Shown: positions 1 through 9,673, numbered from the stretch's first letter. The stretch: DNA of 64,000 nucleotides from Thermoanaerobacterium sp. RBIITD (GCF_900205865.1 NZ_LT906662.1:3237411-3301410), one strand, 5' to 3'. Notes: generated from the sequence alone by a model not told the origin. Numbers and translations: made by a program.

Positions 1-660
1 TTCGTTTAAATGTCTTCTTGTCTTGGATTTCTCTGCCCTAAATGTAGGCCCAAAGCTGTAAACTTTGCCAAAAGCCATGGCAGCCGCTTCTTGATATAAT
101 TGACCAGTCTGTGATAAATATGCATTTTCGCCAAAATAGTCTATTTCAAAAAGATCTGATGTACCTTCACATGTGGATGGTGTTATAATAGGTGAATCCA
201 CCCTTATAAAACCATTATTATTTAAAAACTCTTGAATCGCCTTTATAACTTCATGCCTTATAGAAAGTAATGCATGTTGTCTTGGTGTTCTAATCCATAA
301 ATGTCTATTATCAAGGAGAAAATCAACGCCATGTTCTTTTAATGATATAGGATAATCATTAAAAGCCATCTGCACTAATTTAACATCTAAAACTGTAAGT
401 TCATAACCTGATGGTGCTCTTCTATCTTCTCTTACAATACCTGTTACAGAAATTGATGACTCTTGTGTTAGCTTTTCGCAAAGGTCAAAAACATCTTCTG
501 AAACATCATTTTTGGCTACAACACCTTGGACGAAACCTGAGCCATCTCTTATTTGCAAAAATTTTATTTTACCACTTGATCTTTTATTGTACAACCATCC
601 ATTTATTACAATTTCTTTTCCTACAAAGTTTTTCATTTCATTTATTCTGATTTCATTCAT
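1..660 (-). CDS. asnS: Asparaginyl-tRNA synthetase, N-terminal part (cut by window edge)
   Basis: Charges tRNA-Asn with asparagine in the cytoplasm. The N-terminal 220 codons are visible and the rest lies beyond base 1. The N-terminal part reads as the OB-fold anticodon-binding domain ([11 protein letters not shown], then IQIRDGSG-like [12 protein letters not shown]). The last visible residues carry class II motif 2 ([16 protein letters not shown]). The start is ATG at 660, an [12 protein letters not shown] reading preceded by GGAGG 12 bases upstream; the next ATG, 8 codons in, is a less likely alternative. An extended -10 promoter sits just upstream, so asnS may be transcribed separately from purB. 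A nearby aspartate aminotransferase is consistent with the aspB-asnS pairing known in Bacillus. AspRS is less likely because the extended anticodon-domain insertions of bacterial AspRS are not seen. Confidence 0.93.
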   Translation of the reverse strand, partial: MNEIRINEMKNFVGKEIVINGWLYNKRSSGKIKFLQIRDGSGFVQGVVAKNDVSEDVFDLCEKLTQESSISVTGIVREDRRAPSGYELTVLDVKLVQMAFNDYPISLKEHGVDFLLDNRHLWIRTPRQHALLSIRHEVIKAIQEFLNNNGFIRVDSPIITPSTCEGTSDLFEIDYFGENAYLSQTGQLYQEAAAMAFGKVYSFGPTFRAEKSKTRRHLNE

Positions 661-689
661 TTATCATTCGAGCCTCCTATACACGTAAG

Positions 690-698
690 ATTATAGCA
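690..698 (-). promoter_or_regulatory. Extended -10 promoter for asnS
   Basis: The minus strand reads TGCTATAAT, that is TGn followed by a perfect TATAAT, 29 bases before the asnS ATG and just after the purB stop. No good -35 is seen 17 bases upstream, which is usual for extended -10 promoters. The inferred leader is about 20 nt and contains the GGAGG. Confidence 0.6.
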
Positions 699-707
699 TA
701 AATATAT

Positions 708-2132
708 TTATACTTCTATAACGGAATTTACATCTTCTATAACATTCTGTTTCAAAATTGGCTTTACTACATTATTTATATATTCTAAAGTTTGATTTTC
801 TGCTCTACCTATAAATTTTTTGGGATCTAATAAGTTATCAATCTCCCTTTCAGTTAGATTAATTCTCTTATCATTTTTAAGGTAATCTAAGAGCATATTT
901 TCTTCCCCATCTTTTATGGCTTCTTGTGCCTTTAGTGAATTAATCCTTATAACCTCATGTATTTCTTGTCTGTCTCCGCCTTTCATTACACATTCCATTA
1001 AAATTGTTTCTGTTGCCATAAAAGGCAGTTCATTCATAACATGTTTTTCAATTATTTTTTCGTTTACTTTAAGCCCAGATGCAACATTTAAATATAGATT
1101 AAGTACTGCATCTGTAGTAAGAAACATCTCTGGAATAACTATTCTTCTATTTGCCGAATCATCAAGTGTTCTTTCAAACCATTGTACAGATGATGTGATA
1201 GATGTATTTAACAAAGTTGTTATTATATATCTGCATAATGAGGCCATCCTTTCACATCTCATCGGGTTGCGCTTATATGCCATTGCTGACGAACCCACTT
1301 GTTTTTCTTCAAAGGGTTCTTCTATTTCTTTTAAATGTTGTAATAGTCTTATATCATTGCTAAATTTATGGGCACTTTGTGCTATACCGCTTAATACAGT
1401 AAGTAGCATAAAATCATATTTTCTTGTATATGTTTGACCAGTAACATCAAACACTTTATTAAAACCCATTTTTTTCGCAACAAGTTTATCAAGTGCTTTG
1501 ACTTTTCCTTCATCACCATTAAAAAGTTTCATGAAACTTGCTTGTGTACCTGTAGTACCCTTAACACCTCTTAGTGCCATATTTTTAAGCCTATAGTTTA
1601 AATCTTCATAATCTAGTATCAAATCTTGAATCCACAGACACGCTCTTTTCCCAATTGTAGTCAATTGGGCAGGTTGAAAATGAGTAAATCCCAATGTTGG
1701 AATGTCTTTATATTTTAATGCGAAATCAGAAAGCACATCAATAACTTTTAGTAATTTATTTTTTATTAATTTAAATGCTCTATCCATTAAAATGATATCT
1801 GTGTTATCATCTACAAATGCTGATGTTGCACCAAGATGGATAATGGGTTTTGCTTTTGGGCATTGAATGCCGTATGCTCTTATATGTGCCATGACATCGT
1901 GACGCAATTCTTTCTCAAATTTTTTAGCATCTTCGTAATTTATGTCATCAATGTGGTTTTCCATTTCTTTAATTTGTTCATCAGTAATATTTAAGCCCAA
2001 TTCTTTTTCACTTTTGGCAAGTGCAATCCATAGTTTTCTCCATGTTTTAAATTTTTCATCATCTGAAAATATTTCAGCCATTTCTTTACTTGCATAACGT
2101 GTTATTAAAGGATTTTCATATAAATTAGACAT
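708..2132 (-). CDS. purB: Adenylosuccinate lyase
   Basis: Cytoplasmic fumarase/aspartase-superfamily enzyme that removes fumarate from SAICAR and from adenylosuccinate in purine synthesis. The 474 residues match the longer PurB class. Superfamily signatures are in place: HLGATSAFVDDN (about 99-110), THFQPAQ (about 150-156) with the acid-base His, and the flexible signature loop GSSAMAYKRNPMRCER (about 280-295) with the catalytic Ser. The start is ATG at 2132. It lies 18 bases after aspB, so the two are probably cotranscribed. Aspartate is substrate or product in both flanking functions (aspartate aminotransferase, asparagine charging), a modest metabolic grouping. Argininosuccinate lyase or fumarase are less likely given the KRNP loop context. 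Confidence 0.96.
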   Translation of the reverse strand: MSNLYENPLITRYASKEMAEIFSDDEKFKTWRKLWIALAKSEKELGLNITDEQIKEMENHIDDINYEDAKKFEKELRHDVMAHIRAYGIQCPKAKPIIHLGATSAFVDDNTDIILMDRAFKLIKNKLLKVIDVLSDFALKYKDIPTLGFTHFQPAQLTTIGKRACLWIQDLILDYEDLNYRLKNMALRGVKGTTGTQASFMKLFNGDEGKVKALDKLVAKKMGFNKVFDVTGQTYTRKYDFMLLTVLSGIAQSAHKFSNDIRLLQHLKEIEEPFEEKQVGSSAMAYKRNPMRCERMASLCRYIITTLLNTSITSSVQWFERTLDDSANRRIVIPEMFLTTDAVLNLYLNVASGLKVNEKIIEKHVMNELPFMATETILMECVMKGGDRQEIHEVIRINSLKAQEAIKDGEENMLLDYLKNDKRINLTEREIDNLLDPKKFIGRAENQTLEYINNVVKPILKQNVIEDVNSVIEV

Positions 2133-2150
2133 TTTTTACCTCCATTGTTT

Positions 2151-3338
2151 TTATATATTATTTAAAACATCATCGATTCTACTAAGTCCCTTTTCAATAT
2201 TTTCAATTGATGTAGCATAAGATAATCTGATGTAATTATCTACTCCAAAGGGTAAGCATGGAATGACCGCGACATTTGCTTTCTCTAAAAGAAAATTAGC
2301 AAAATCAATTGAACCATTAATTATTATGCCGTCAATATTTACGCCTATATAATTGCTTATATTAACCATAACATAAAATGCACCTTGCGGTTTGTTGCAT
2401 TTTAATCCCTTAATTTTGTTTATTCTTTCGACCATAAAATTTCGTCTTCTATCAAATTCTTTAACCATACTATTTATTATGTCATTGTCAGATCTCAAAG
2501 CTTTGATGCTTGCATACTGCGCAATCGAATTAGGATTTGAAGTTGTATGACTTTGTATATTACCTATTAATTTTGCTATATTTCGATCTGATGCTGAATA
2601 ACCGATTCTCCATCCTGTCATAGCATAAGCCTTGGACATACCATTAATAACAATTGTCAATTTTTTTATGTCATCATTAAAAGAAGCTATGCTAACATGT
2701 TTTCCTTCATATATGAGCTTTTCATATATTTCATCAGATATTACAAATATGTTGTGCTTTATAGCAATATTTGCGATATTTTTAAGTTCCATTTCGCTAT
2801 ATACTGTCCCTGTAGGATTATTAGGGCTATTGATTATAATAGCTTTTGTTTTATTATTAATTGCCATTTCTAATTGTTCTTCTGTTATTTTAAAATCATT
2901 AGAAGCATCTGTATCAATAAAAACGGGAATACCATCAGCTAATCTAACCATCTCTGGATAACTAAGCCAATATGGAGATGGTATTATTACCTCATCTCCA
3001 GGGTTTAGAATTGCACATAATGCATTATATATCGAATGCTTTGCGCCATTAGATATAACTATCTGTGATGGATCATATAATAAATTATTATCTTTTTTTA
3101 ATTTTTCCGATATAGCTTCTTTTAATTCAAATATACCTGATGCGGGAGTATATTTTGTAAAGCCCTTATCTATAGCTTCAATAGCTGCTTTTTTTATATA
3201 ATCAGGTGTTTGAAAATCTGGTTCGCCAGCCCCAAAACCTATAACATCAATTCCTCTTGATTTCATTTGATTTGCTTTTGCAGTTATCTCTAATGTCATA
3301 GATGGAGCTATTTTTGATGCTTTTTCCGATAAATTCAT
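2151..3338 (-). CDS. aspB: Aspartate aminotransferase (PLP-dependent, class I/II)
   Basis: Interconverts aspartate and 2-oxoglutarate with oxaloacetate and glutamate. The 395 residues are typical of the I-gamma/I-beta aminotransferases. The PLP lysine is in GMSKAYAMTGWRIGYS (Lys about 236). Other family marks are FGAGEPDF (about 35-42), SPYWLSYPEM, NSPNNPTGTVYS (about 170-181) and SDEIYEKLIY (about 201-210). The start is ATG at 3338 with GGAGGTG just upstream. It belongs to the asnS-purB-aspB run, and aspB-asnS adjacency is known in Bacillus. Exact substrate preference (aspartate, prephenate or aromatic amino acids) cannot be fixed from sequence alone. Confidence 0.92.
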   Translation of the reverse strand: MNLSEKASKIAPSMTLEITAKANQMKSRGIDVIGFGAGEPDFQTPDYIKKAAIEAIDKGFTKYTPASGIFELKEAISEKLKKDNNLLYDPSQIVISNGAKHSIYNALCAILNPGDEVIIPSPYWLSYPEMVRLADGIPVFIDTDASNDFKITEEQLEMAINNKTKAIIINSPNNPTGTVYSEMELKNIANIAIKHNIFVISDEIYEKLIYEGKHVSIASFNDDIKKLTIVINGMSKAYAMTGWRIGYSASDRNIAKLIGNIQSHTTSNPNSIAQYASIKALRSDNDIINSMVKEFDRRRNFMVERINKIKGLKCNKPQGAFYVMVNISNYIGVNIDGIIINGSIDFANFLLEKANVAVIPCLPFGVDNYIRLSYATSIENIEKGLSRIDDVLNNI

Positions 3339-3364
3339 TTGTCCACCTCCTGATATTATATTTA

Positions 3365-4213
3365 TTATTTTAACTTATTTTTAATATTATTTCTATATTT
3401 TCGATTAGCTTCTTTTAATTTTTCAACATAACTATAATCAAGCTTAATTGTTCCTAATAAATTTTTTCCATCAAGTTCAATGCCGTGAAAATCAGATCCA
3501 CCTGTAATTAAAAGGTTATTTTTTTCGGCATAATTTTTATAAAACAACGTATCTGACTCGCTATGTTTAGAATGAAATACTTCTATTCCCTTTAATCCGT
3601 TTTTAATTAATGAATCGATAATATTATTGTCTTTTAAGAGTCCTGGATGTGCTAAAACCGGAATTCCGCCAGACTCTAAAATCAATTTTATAGATTTAAA
3701 GGGATGCAATCTATATCTTTCAACATATGCAGGGCAAGCATCACCTATATATCTATCGAAAGCTTCCTTTACGCTTCCAACATAACCACCTTTCACAAGT
3801 GCTCTTGCAATATGTGGACGGCCTATAAATCTTTCATTAGTAAATGATAATACATCATTATATGATATATTAATTCTTAGTTCATTCAGCTTATTAATTA
3901 TTTTTTTAGCTCTTAAAATACGAGAATCACTTATACTTTTTAGCTCATTTAAGAAATTTTCATTTTTGTAATCTATGAAATATCCAAGTATATGAACGTC
4001 TTGATGTCCATCAAAAGAATTAATTTCAATACCTGGAATAAGTTCGATATCATACATTATTGAAGCTGATTTAGCTTCATCAATTCCACTTACTGTGTCA
4101 TGGTCTGTAAATGCGATAGCACAAAGTCCATTTCTTTTTGAAAGTTTTACAACATCTTTGGGTTTATTTGAGCCATCAGATTCCGTTGAATGTATATGTA
4201 AATCCGCAAACAT
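3365..4213 (-). CDS. PHP-domain metal phosphoesterase (TrpH/YciV-like)
   Basis: PHP-family protein of 282 residues resembling the COG0613 group, whose studied members are nucleoside 3',5'-bisphosphate phosphatases and 5'-3' exoribonucleases (RNase AM). Metal-binding motifs are DLHIHSTESDG at the N-terminus, FTDHDTVSG near 40, PGIEIN near 66, VLAHPGLL about 185-192, and GGSDFHG near 245. The start is set at ATG 4213 (MFADLH), which has GGAGTG six bases upstream. The ATG 18 bases earlier has no ribosome site. It precedes aspB by 26 bases. It sits next to spoVS, ymdB and rny, and RNA metabolism would suit that company, but the substrate is inference. Confidence 0.85.
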   Translation of the reverse strand: MFADLHIHSTESDGSNKPKDVVKLSKRNGLCAIAFTDHDTVSGIDEAKSASIMYDIELIPGIEINSFDGHQDVHILGYFIDYKNENFLNELKSISDSRILRAKKIINKLNELRINISYNDVLSFTNERFIGRPHIARALVKGGYVGSVKEAFDRYIGDACPAYVERYRLHPFKSIKLILESGGIPVLAHPGLLKDNNIIDSLIKNGLKGIEVFHSKHSESDTLFYKNYAEKNNLLITGGSDFHGIELDGKNLLGTIKLDYSYVEKLKEANRKYRNNIKNKLK

Positions 4214-4236
4214 ATAATTCACTCCAATCATATATA

Positions 4237-4266
4237 CTTAAAAACAACCTGCAAAGCAGGTTGTTT
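4237..4266 (-). terminator. Intrinsic terminator of spoVS, stem includes the stop codon
   Basis: An 11-bp perfect stem (arms AAACAACCTGC / GCAGGTTGTTT) with a 3-nt loop is followed on the minus strand by a T-rich stretch. The upstream arm takes in two bases of the spoVS TAA, so the ribosome reaches the stem as it terminates. Confidence 0.85.
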
Positions 4267-4528
4267 ATCTTGGTTCTACAATTAACTTTATAGCTGTCCT
4301 TTCTTCGCCATCGATTTCAATGTCCGTAAAAGCCGGTATACAAATCAAATCAATACCCCCTGGTGCAACAAATCCTCTCGCAATTGCTACTGCTTTTATT
4401 GCCTGATTTAATGCACCCGCTCCTATTGCCTGTACTTCAGCCCCACCACGTTCTCGTAAAACTCCCGCCAGTGCACCTGCTACTGAATTTGGATTAGACT
4501 TTGCTGAGACCTTTAAAACCTCCATCAT
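4265..4528 (-). CDS. spoVS: Stage V sporulation protein S
   Basis: Small Alba-fold-like protein of 87 residues, close to the 86 usual in Bacillus. It influences spore assembly and septation and is thought to bind nucleic acid. The near-invariant family text is visible: EVLKVSAKSNPNSVAGALAG, ERGGAEVQAIGAGALNQA, and IAFTD-type PAFTDIEIDGEERTAIKL. The start is ATG at 4528 behind GGGGG; a second ATG directly follows, so the first residue is uncertain by one. A sigma-H-like promoter lies 35-63 bases upstream, matching the sigma-H control known for Bacillus spoVS. The gene is monocistronic in appearance, bounded by that promoter and a strong terminator. Confidence 0.97.
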   Translation of the reverse strand: MMEVLKVSAKSNPNSVAGALAGVLRERGGAEVQAIGAGALNQAIKAVAIARGFVAPGGIDLICIPAFTDIEIDGEERTAIKLIVEPR

Positions 4529-4562
4529 TTATCCCCCTTTTAATATATCGAATACATTATGT

Positions 4563-4591
4563 ATATTCTACAAAAATATTAAAAATCCTTC
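4563..4591 (-). promoter_or_regulatory. Sigma-H-like promoter of spoVS
   Basis: The minus strand reads GAAGGATTT (4583-4591), 11 bases, then GTAGAATAT (4563-4571). This fits every position of the Bacillus sigma-H consensus RnAGGAwWW-N11-12-RnnGAATww. The expected start site lies near 4556, giving a leader of roughly 28 nt. Bacillus spoVS is a known sigma-H gene. Confidence 0.8.
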
Positions 4592-4601
4592 TTTTTTAAA
4601 A

Positions 4602-5381
4602 CTATGTATAATTTTTGTTAATTCTATAAATATCAGTACATTTTCCACTAACTTCATCGATTTTAACAACAATCCCATTTATCTGTGCTGGACCTTTAGC
4701 CAAATCAAATTTTACAGGTATAGAAGATGTAAATTTTTGAATTATTCTTTCTTTATCCATACCAAGTATTGAATCATATGGACCTGTCATTCCAACATCG
4801 GTTATAAATGCTGTACCTTCAGATAGTATTTTCTCATCTGCGGTTTGTACATGTGTATGTGTTCCATAAACACATGATACCCTGCCATTGAGAAAATGCC
4901 CCATTGCAATTTTTTCTGATGTTGCTTCGGCATGAAAATCTATAATTATAATATTTGTAGATTCTCTTAAAGCATTAACTTCTTGTTCTGCAATTAAAAA
5001 TGGGTTTCTATTGCATGGCATAAAAACTGTTCCTTGCAAATTTATGATTCCGACTTTCATATCATTTATATTCAAAAGAGATGATCCTCTTCCAGGGGTA
5101 TTTGGTAAGTAATTAGCAGGCCTTATAATTCTTTTCTCATCGTCAATAAAATTAAAAATATCCTTTTGATCCCATACATGATTTCCCATTGTTAATGCTG
5201 ATATACCGATTTCGAACAATTCATCTGCAACTTTTCGCGTTATTCCATTGCCACCTGCAGCATTTTCTGCATTAGCAATAACGAGATTTATTTCATTTTC
5301 TGCTATTATACCTTTCAGTTTATCTTTTAAAATATTCCTTCCAGTTCTTCCTACTATATCACCTATAATAAGGGTGTTCAT
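4602..5381 (-). CDS. ymdB: YmdB-family metallophosphoesterase (TIGR00282 type)
   Basis: Dimetal phosphodiesterase of 259 residues. Bacillus YmdB hydrolyses cyclic nucleotides and affects biofilm, motility and nanotube phenotypes, acting with RNase Y-linked RNA control. Visible metal motifs are GDIVGRTGR at the N-terminus, NAENAAGG, TMGNHVWDQ (about 66-74), DFHAEATSEK (about 150-159) and YGTHTHVQTAD (about 176-186). The start is ATG at 5381, six bases after GGAGG; the ATG four codons earlier overlaps that ribosome site and is rejected. rny lies upstream, separated by 99 bases and a terminator-like hairpin, reproducing the rny-ymdB-spoVS order of Bacillus. Confidence 0.94.
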   Translation of the reverse strand: MNTLIIGDIVGRTGRNILKDKLKGIIAENEINLVIANAENAAGGNGITRKVADELFEIGISALTMGNHVWDQKDIFNFIDDEKRIIRPANYLPNTPGRGSSLLNINDMKVGIINLQGTVFMPCNRNPFLIAEQEVNALRESTNIIIIDFHAEATSEKIAMGHFLNGRVSCVYGTHTHVQTADEKILSEGTAFITDVGMTGPYDSILGMDKERIIQKFTSSIPVKFDLAKGPAQINGIVVKIDEVSGKCTDIYRINKNYT

Positions 5382-5447
5382 ATATACCTCCACATTTAAT
5401 ATATTAGTATTATTATATTACAATAATTATAATTTATTTATAAATCT

Positions 5448-5471
5448 AAAAGCGTGCATTTGCACGCTTTT
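5448..5471 (-). terminator. Hairpin terminator between rny and ymdB
   Basis: Perfect 11-bp inverted repeat AAAAGCGTGCA / TGCACGCTTTT, about 10 bases after the rny stop. It is flanked by A-run and T-run so it could act in either direction. The minus-strand T tract is short (TTTTAGATTTA), so read-through into ymdB is likely. Confidence 0.7.
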
Positions 5472-5480
5472 TTTTCATAT

Positions 5481-7031
5481 TCATTTTGCATAGTCAACAG
5501 CAACAGTTTCTCTAACAACTATAACTTTTATTTGTCCAGGGTATTCTAACTCTTCTTCAATTTTCTTTTTAATATCACGGGCTAATAAAACCGTCGATTC
5601 ATCATTAACAACTTCTGGCTTTACCATTATTCTGATTTCACGCCCGGCCTGTATCGCATATGATTTTTCGACTCCATCAAAGGAATTTGCAATTTCTTCT
5701 AATTTATCAAGACGCTTTAAATATGATTCAAGTGTTTCACGCCTTGCACCAGGTCTTGCCGCAGATATTGCATCTGCAGATTGCACCAATACTGCCTCAA
5801 CGGTCTGTGGTTCAACATCATTATGATGTGCCATTATAGCATGTATAACATCATTAGATTCGTGATATCTCTTTGCTAACTCTGCACCTATCATAACATG
5901 GGGTCCTTCTACCTCATGGTCGACAGCTTTACCAAGGTCATGCAGTAAACCAGCCCTTTTTGCTATATTAGCATCTGCACCAAGTTCATATGCCATAAGT
6001 CCAGCTAAATGTGCTACTTCTATAGAATGTTTTAATACATTTTGACCATAACTTGTTCTAAACTTAAGTCTACCAAGCAATTTAATTATCTCAGGATGCA
6101 AACCATGCACACCTGTCTCAAATGTCGCTTCTTCGCCAGCCTTTACAATTACATTATCGACTTCTTTTTTAGCCTTTTCTACCATCTCTTCAATTCTTGC
6201 TGGATGTATCCTTCCGTCTTCTATTAATTTTTCTAAAGCTATTCTTGCAACTTCTCTTCTTATCGGGTCAAACCCTGAGATTACGACAGCTTCCGGTGTA
6301 TCGTCAATAATTAAATCAATACCGGTAAGTGTTTCAAGGGTTCTAATATTTCTGCCTTCACGTCCTATAATCCTACCCTTCATTTCATCATTTGGTAATG
6401 CGACAACAGAAACGGTAGTTTCAGCCGCATGGTCAGCTGCACATCTCTGAATAGATGTAGCTATTATTTCTCTTGCACGTCTCTCCGCTTCTTCCTTAGC
6501 TTTTGCTTCTATATCCTTTATCATTAAAGCAGCTTCATGGGATATTTCATTTTTAACATCGTTTAACAAAATGTTTCGTGCTTCATCTCTCGTTAATTCT
6601 GATATTCTTTCTAATTCTTCAACTTCCTTTTGATGCATCGACTTTATTTCTTCTTCTAAATCATTAATTTCCTTTTGCTTTCTTTCAATCAAAGCATCTT
6701 TTTGCTCTAACGTTTCTGCTCTCCTATCAAGAGATTCTTCCCTTTGTATTAAACGCCTTTCTAATCTTTGCAGTTCTCCTCTGCGATCTCTTACTTCCTT
6801 TTCTAGCTCTGTTCTCTGTTTGTGAATTTCTTCCTTTGCTTCCAGCAGCAACTCTCTCTTTTTATTTTCACCATCTTTTTTGGCATTTTCCAAAATAGTA
6901 TGTGATAATTCTTCTGCACTTTTTATTTTGGATTCTGCTATAAATTTTCGTATAAAATATCCAATAAAAAGACCAATTGCTACAGCAATTAATACAATTA
7001 TAGCTAAAATTAATGGACTAATGTTGTTAAT
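5481..7031 (-). CDS. rny: Ribonuclease Y, apparent ATT start
   Basis: Membrane-anchored endoribonuclease that starts bulk mRNA decay in Firmicutes. Domains in order: N-terminal membrane helix ([21 protein letters not shown], about residues 5-25), long coiled coil (about 30-190), KH domain with [13 protein letters not shown] domain ([27 protein letters not shown]) and a C-terminal conserved region. In frame there is no ATG, GTG or TTG between the upstream stop and a TTG at 6893, which would delete the membrane helix. An ATT at 7031 follows AAAGGAGG by 9 bases and gives 516 residues, the usual RNase Y length. I therefore place the start at this ATT. A sigma-A promoter lies upstream. Confidence 0.93.
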   Translation of the reverse strand: MNNISPLILAIIVLIAVAIGLFIGYFIRKFIAESKIKSAEELSHTILENAKKDGENKKRELLLEAKEEIHKQRTELEKEVRDRRGELQRLERRLIQREESLDRRAETLEQKDALIERKQKEINDLEEEIKSMHQKEVEELERISELTRDEARNILLNDVKNEISHEAALMIKDIEAKAKEEAERRAREIIATSIQRCAADHAAETTVSVVALPNDEMKGRIIGREGRNIRTLETLTGIDLIIDDTPEAVVISGFDPIRREVARIALEKLIEDGRIHPARIEEMVEKAKKEVDNVIVKAGEEATFETGVHGLHPEIIKLLGRLKFRTSYGQNVLKHSIEVAHLAGLMAYELGADANIAKRAGLLHDLGKAVDHEVEGPHVMIGAELAKRYHESNDVIHAIMAHHNDVEPQTVEAVLVQSADAISAARPGARRETLESYLKRLDKLEEIANSFDGVEKSYAIQAGREIRIMVKPEVVNDESTVLLARDIKKKIEEELEYPGQIKVIVVRETVAVDYAK

Positions 7032-7065
7032 ATGCCTACACCTCCTTTGTAGATACTCATTTTAT

Positions 7066-7094
7066 ATTTTAGTCCTCTTTCAAAATTATGTCAA
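7066..7094 (-). promoter_or_regulatory. Sigma-A promoter of rny
   Basis: The minus strand has TTGACA (7089-7094), a 17-base spacer, then TAAAAT (7066-7071). The leader to the rny ribosome site is about 25-30 nt. The promoter separates rny from the upstream sbcC operon. Confidence 0.8.
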
Positions 7095-7111
7095 GTTAAG
7101 CGAATTCTCAA

Positions 7112-9673
7112 TCATGCATAAATTATATGTGAGCCATTTTCATCCTTTGTAATTTCTATTGTATATGGAAAGATATCTTTAAATTCATCGATATGTGTTA
7201 TGACAACTACCAATTCAAACTCATCCTTTATCATATTAATAACGTCTATAATGTTCTGACGCCCTATTTTATCTTGAGATCCAAAGCCTTCGTCTATTAT
7301 TAATGTTTGTAACTTAACACCCGCTCTTTTTGATAACAATTTTGATAAGGCAATTCTCAATGCAAAATTTATTCTAAAAGCTTCACCACCACTATAAAGT
7401 TCATATTTTCTTTTACCAAGCTCGTCGGAGATTTCTATATCAAGTGTTTCTTGCACTGAACCACTTTTGTTAGTTTTTTGTGTTATTAAACTTACATACA
7501 TTTTTCCGTCTGTAAGTTTTGCAAGTAAATTATTCGCTGTATCTTCAAATTCAGGTAATGCATTCTCTATTATAAGAGCTTGTATTCCTTTTTTGCTAAA
7601 AGAATATTCTAAAATTTCATAATAATGCCTTTCTTTTAAGTTTCTATCTCTTTCTTTTTTTAACTCATTAATTTTTATTTCTATATTTTCGATGTTTTTT
7701 ATTTTATCTAATATAGAGGTAAGTCTTACATTTATATCTAAATAATCCTTATTTGCCTTCTCAATTTTGTTTTTTAAATTTTTAATATCGTTAACTAGAT
7801 TATCATAACCCTTGCTTTGTTCTTTAAAATACTCCATTGTTTTTTTATCATTATTAAGATTTTCCCTGTATATATTGATATTTTTTTTATAAGTATCATA
7901 TGTATTTTTGTGATCCTCAATATTTTGTTTAGATATACTGAGCCTTTCCATTAATTTTTCGTAATTTTTGTATTTTTCATATTTATCTTTTGTCTCTTTA
8001 TACAATTCAAGAGAAAAATTTAACTCCAATAACATATTATCTATATATTTGAGCTTGTTTTTTTCATCATTTGCATAATCGTTATTATTTAATATATTTG
8101 TAAGTTCTTTGATATTGCTATCTAATTCCTTTAATTTGACCAATGTACTATCTTTCTCTGAAAGATTATTTTTTATCGTAATTATGTTTATATTTAATTT
8201 ATCTTTTTGCTTTTGTAAAATTTTTAATTTTGCTCTATCATTTTTAAGTTTTTTTAATTCATCTTGTAAATGAATTCCTAAATCTTTTATCTTAATAATT
8301 TGTTTTTTATAATTATTTATTTTTTCTGTAAAGTCATTTAGCAAATTATTTTTTTTATCATCGTCAAGTGGTGAATTGCAAACAGGGCAAGTAGCATCAG
8401 TATTTGATATTGTGGTGTAATTTTCTTTAAGTTCATCTATCTTTTTATTATAACTGTTAAATTCTGCCTTTAATTCCGCTAATTTTTCATTGTATTCTTG
8501 AATTTTTTCCTCATTTTTTAATAAATCATCATCGATAGAATCAAATTCTTTCATTTTTTCTTCAAGAGCCTTTAATTCCTCACCATCTGCTTCTAACTTT
8601 TTATATTTATCAAGTGTTTCATTGTATTTAATCTTTAAATTGTTAAGCAAAAGTTCGTTTTCTCTTCTAATTATATTTATCTTATTTTTTATATTTATTT
8701 TTTCTTTTTCAAATTCATTAAATTTAATATATTTAGCATCAAGTTCCTCTAATTGATCCTGAAGTGATTTAAAAATATTATATCCATTTACTATTTCATC
8801 TTCTTTATTTAATAGTTCTTTTAATTCTCTTATTTTATTTTCAAGATCTATTATCATACTATCATATTCTGATATAACTTTTTCATCTAATTTAATTCTT
8901 TCACTGTATTCCTTATATTTAATTAATATATCATCCATCTTACGTTTATTTTCTTGCAATATGTCCATTTCCTTAGTTAAATTATCTATTTCAATTTTTT
9001 TGTTATTATATTTTTGAGATAGTTCTACTTTTTGATTTATTATTTCATCTTTGTTTTCAATTTCTTTTAGGTATAATTTTAACTGCTCATCAATTATAGC
9101 AATATTCTTCTCGTATTCACTTCTTTTCATCTTAGCTTTTTCTTGTAACTTATCATATATATCTAAGCCTAATACTTCAGAGAATATTTGTTTTCTCTTT
9201 GTTGGATCAGCTTCCGAAAAGAAGCCAGACTTATTTTGTGGCATAAACGATGATGACACAAAAGTGTCATAATCAAGCATAATGGTATTTTCAATTTTTT
9301 CTTTTGTATCTTCAATCTTCTCCTGCGTTAATGATTTTAATGTTCCATCATCATTTATTATATTAAATTCCAAAATAGAATTAGAATTTCTCTTTTTCTT
9401 TCTCAAAATTCTGTATTTAGTATTATCTATTTTAAATAGAAATTCGACTTCCATTTCATCGGCACCTATTCTTATAAGGTCATCACTACCTCTTCCTGCA
9501 GCATCTAGTCCTCTTGCTCTCCCCCAAATGCACCAGGTAATCGCATCCCATAGAGAAGATTTTCCATTTCCATTTTGGCCTATAATTACAGCAACATGAA
9601 ACCGAGTAAAATCCATCGTTTCATATTCTGAGTATGACATGAAATTTTTTAAAGTAAGTTTAAGTGGTATCAT
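7112..9673 (-). CDS. sbcC: SbcC/Rad50-like ATPase of the Mre11-Rad50-type complex
   Basis: SMC-like DNA-end-processing ATPase that partners the SbcD/Mre11-like nuclease encoded just upstream. The 853 residues show Walker A GQNGNGKSS (about 32-40), two long coiled-coil arms rich in Lys, Glu, Ile and Asn, a zinc hook CPVC at about 429-432, then the ABC signature LYSGGEAFRINFALRIAL and Walker B LIIDEGFGSQD near the C-terminus. It is shorter than E. coli SbcC (about 1050), nearer archaeal Rad50. The start is ATG 9673, overlapping the sbcD end by 4 bases (translational coupling). It is the last gene of the recA-downstream resection operon. Confidence 0.94.
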   Translation of the reverse strand: MIPLKLTLKNFMSYSEYETMDFTRFHVAVIIGQNGNGKSSLWDAITWCIWGRARGLDAAGRGSDDLIRIGADEMEVEFLFKIDNTKYRILRKKKRNSNSILEFNIINDDGTLKSLTQEKIEDTKEKIENTIMLDYDTFVSSSFMPQNKSGFFSEADPTKRKQIFSEVLGLDIYDKLQEKAKMKRSEYEKNIAIIDEQLKLYLKEIENKDEIINQKVELSQKYNNKKIEIDNLTKEMDILQENKRKMDDILIKYKEYSERIKLDEKVISEYDSMIIDLENKIRELKELLNKEDEIVNGYNIFKSLQDQLEELDAKYIKFNEFEKEKINIKNKINIIRRENELLLNNLKIKYNETLDKYKKLEADGEELKALEEKMKEFDSIDDDLLKNEEKIQEYNEKLAELKAEFNSYNKKIDELKENYTTISNTDATCPVCNSPLDDDKKNNLLNDFTEKINNYKKQIIKIKDLGIHLQDELKKLKNDRAKLKILQKQKDKLNINIITIKNNLSEKDSTLVKLKELDSNIKELTNILNNNDYANDEKNKLKYIDNMLLELNFSLELYKETKDKYEKYKNYEKLMERLSISKQNIEDHKNTYDTYKKNINIYRENLNNDKKTMEYFKEQSKGYDNLVNDIKNLKNKIEKANKDYLDINVRLTSILDKIKNIENIEIKINELKKERDRNLKERHYYEILEYSFSKKGIQALIIENALPEFEDTANNLLAKLTDGKMYVSLITQKTNKSGSVQETLDIEISDELGKRKYELYSGGEAFRINFALRIALSKLLSKRAGVKLQTLIIDEGFGSQDKIGRQNIIDVINMIKDEFELVVVITHIDEFKDIFPYTIEITKDENGSHIIYA

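Noticed and set aside
916-1437. 173-codon plus-strand open frame inside purB
   Set aside because: Lies wholly antisense to a strongly conserved gene, has no ribosome site of note, and its composition is the mirror of PurB codons. The same applies to the other plus-strand frames in the window.
7600-9100. Low-complexity A/T stretch as possible repeat array
   Set aside because: It encodes the Rad50-like coiled coil (Lys/Glu/Asn/Ile heptads); no tandem DNA repeat unit or CRISPR spacing is present.
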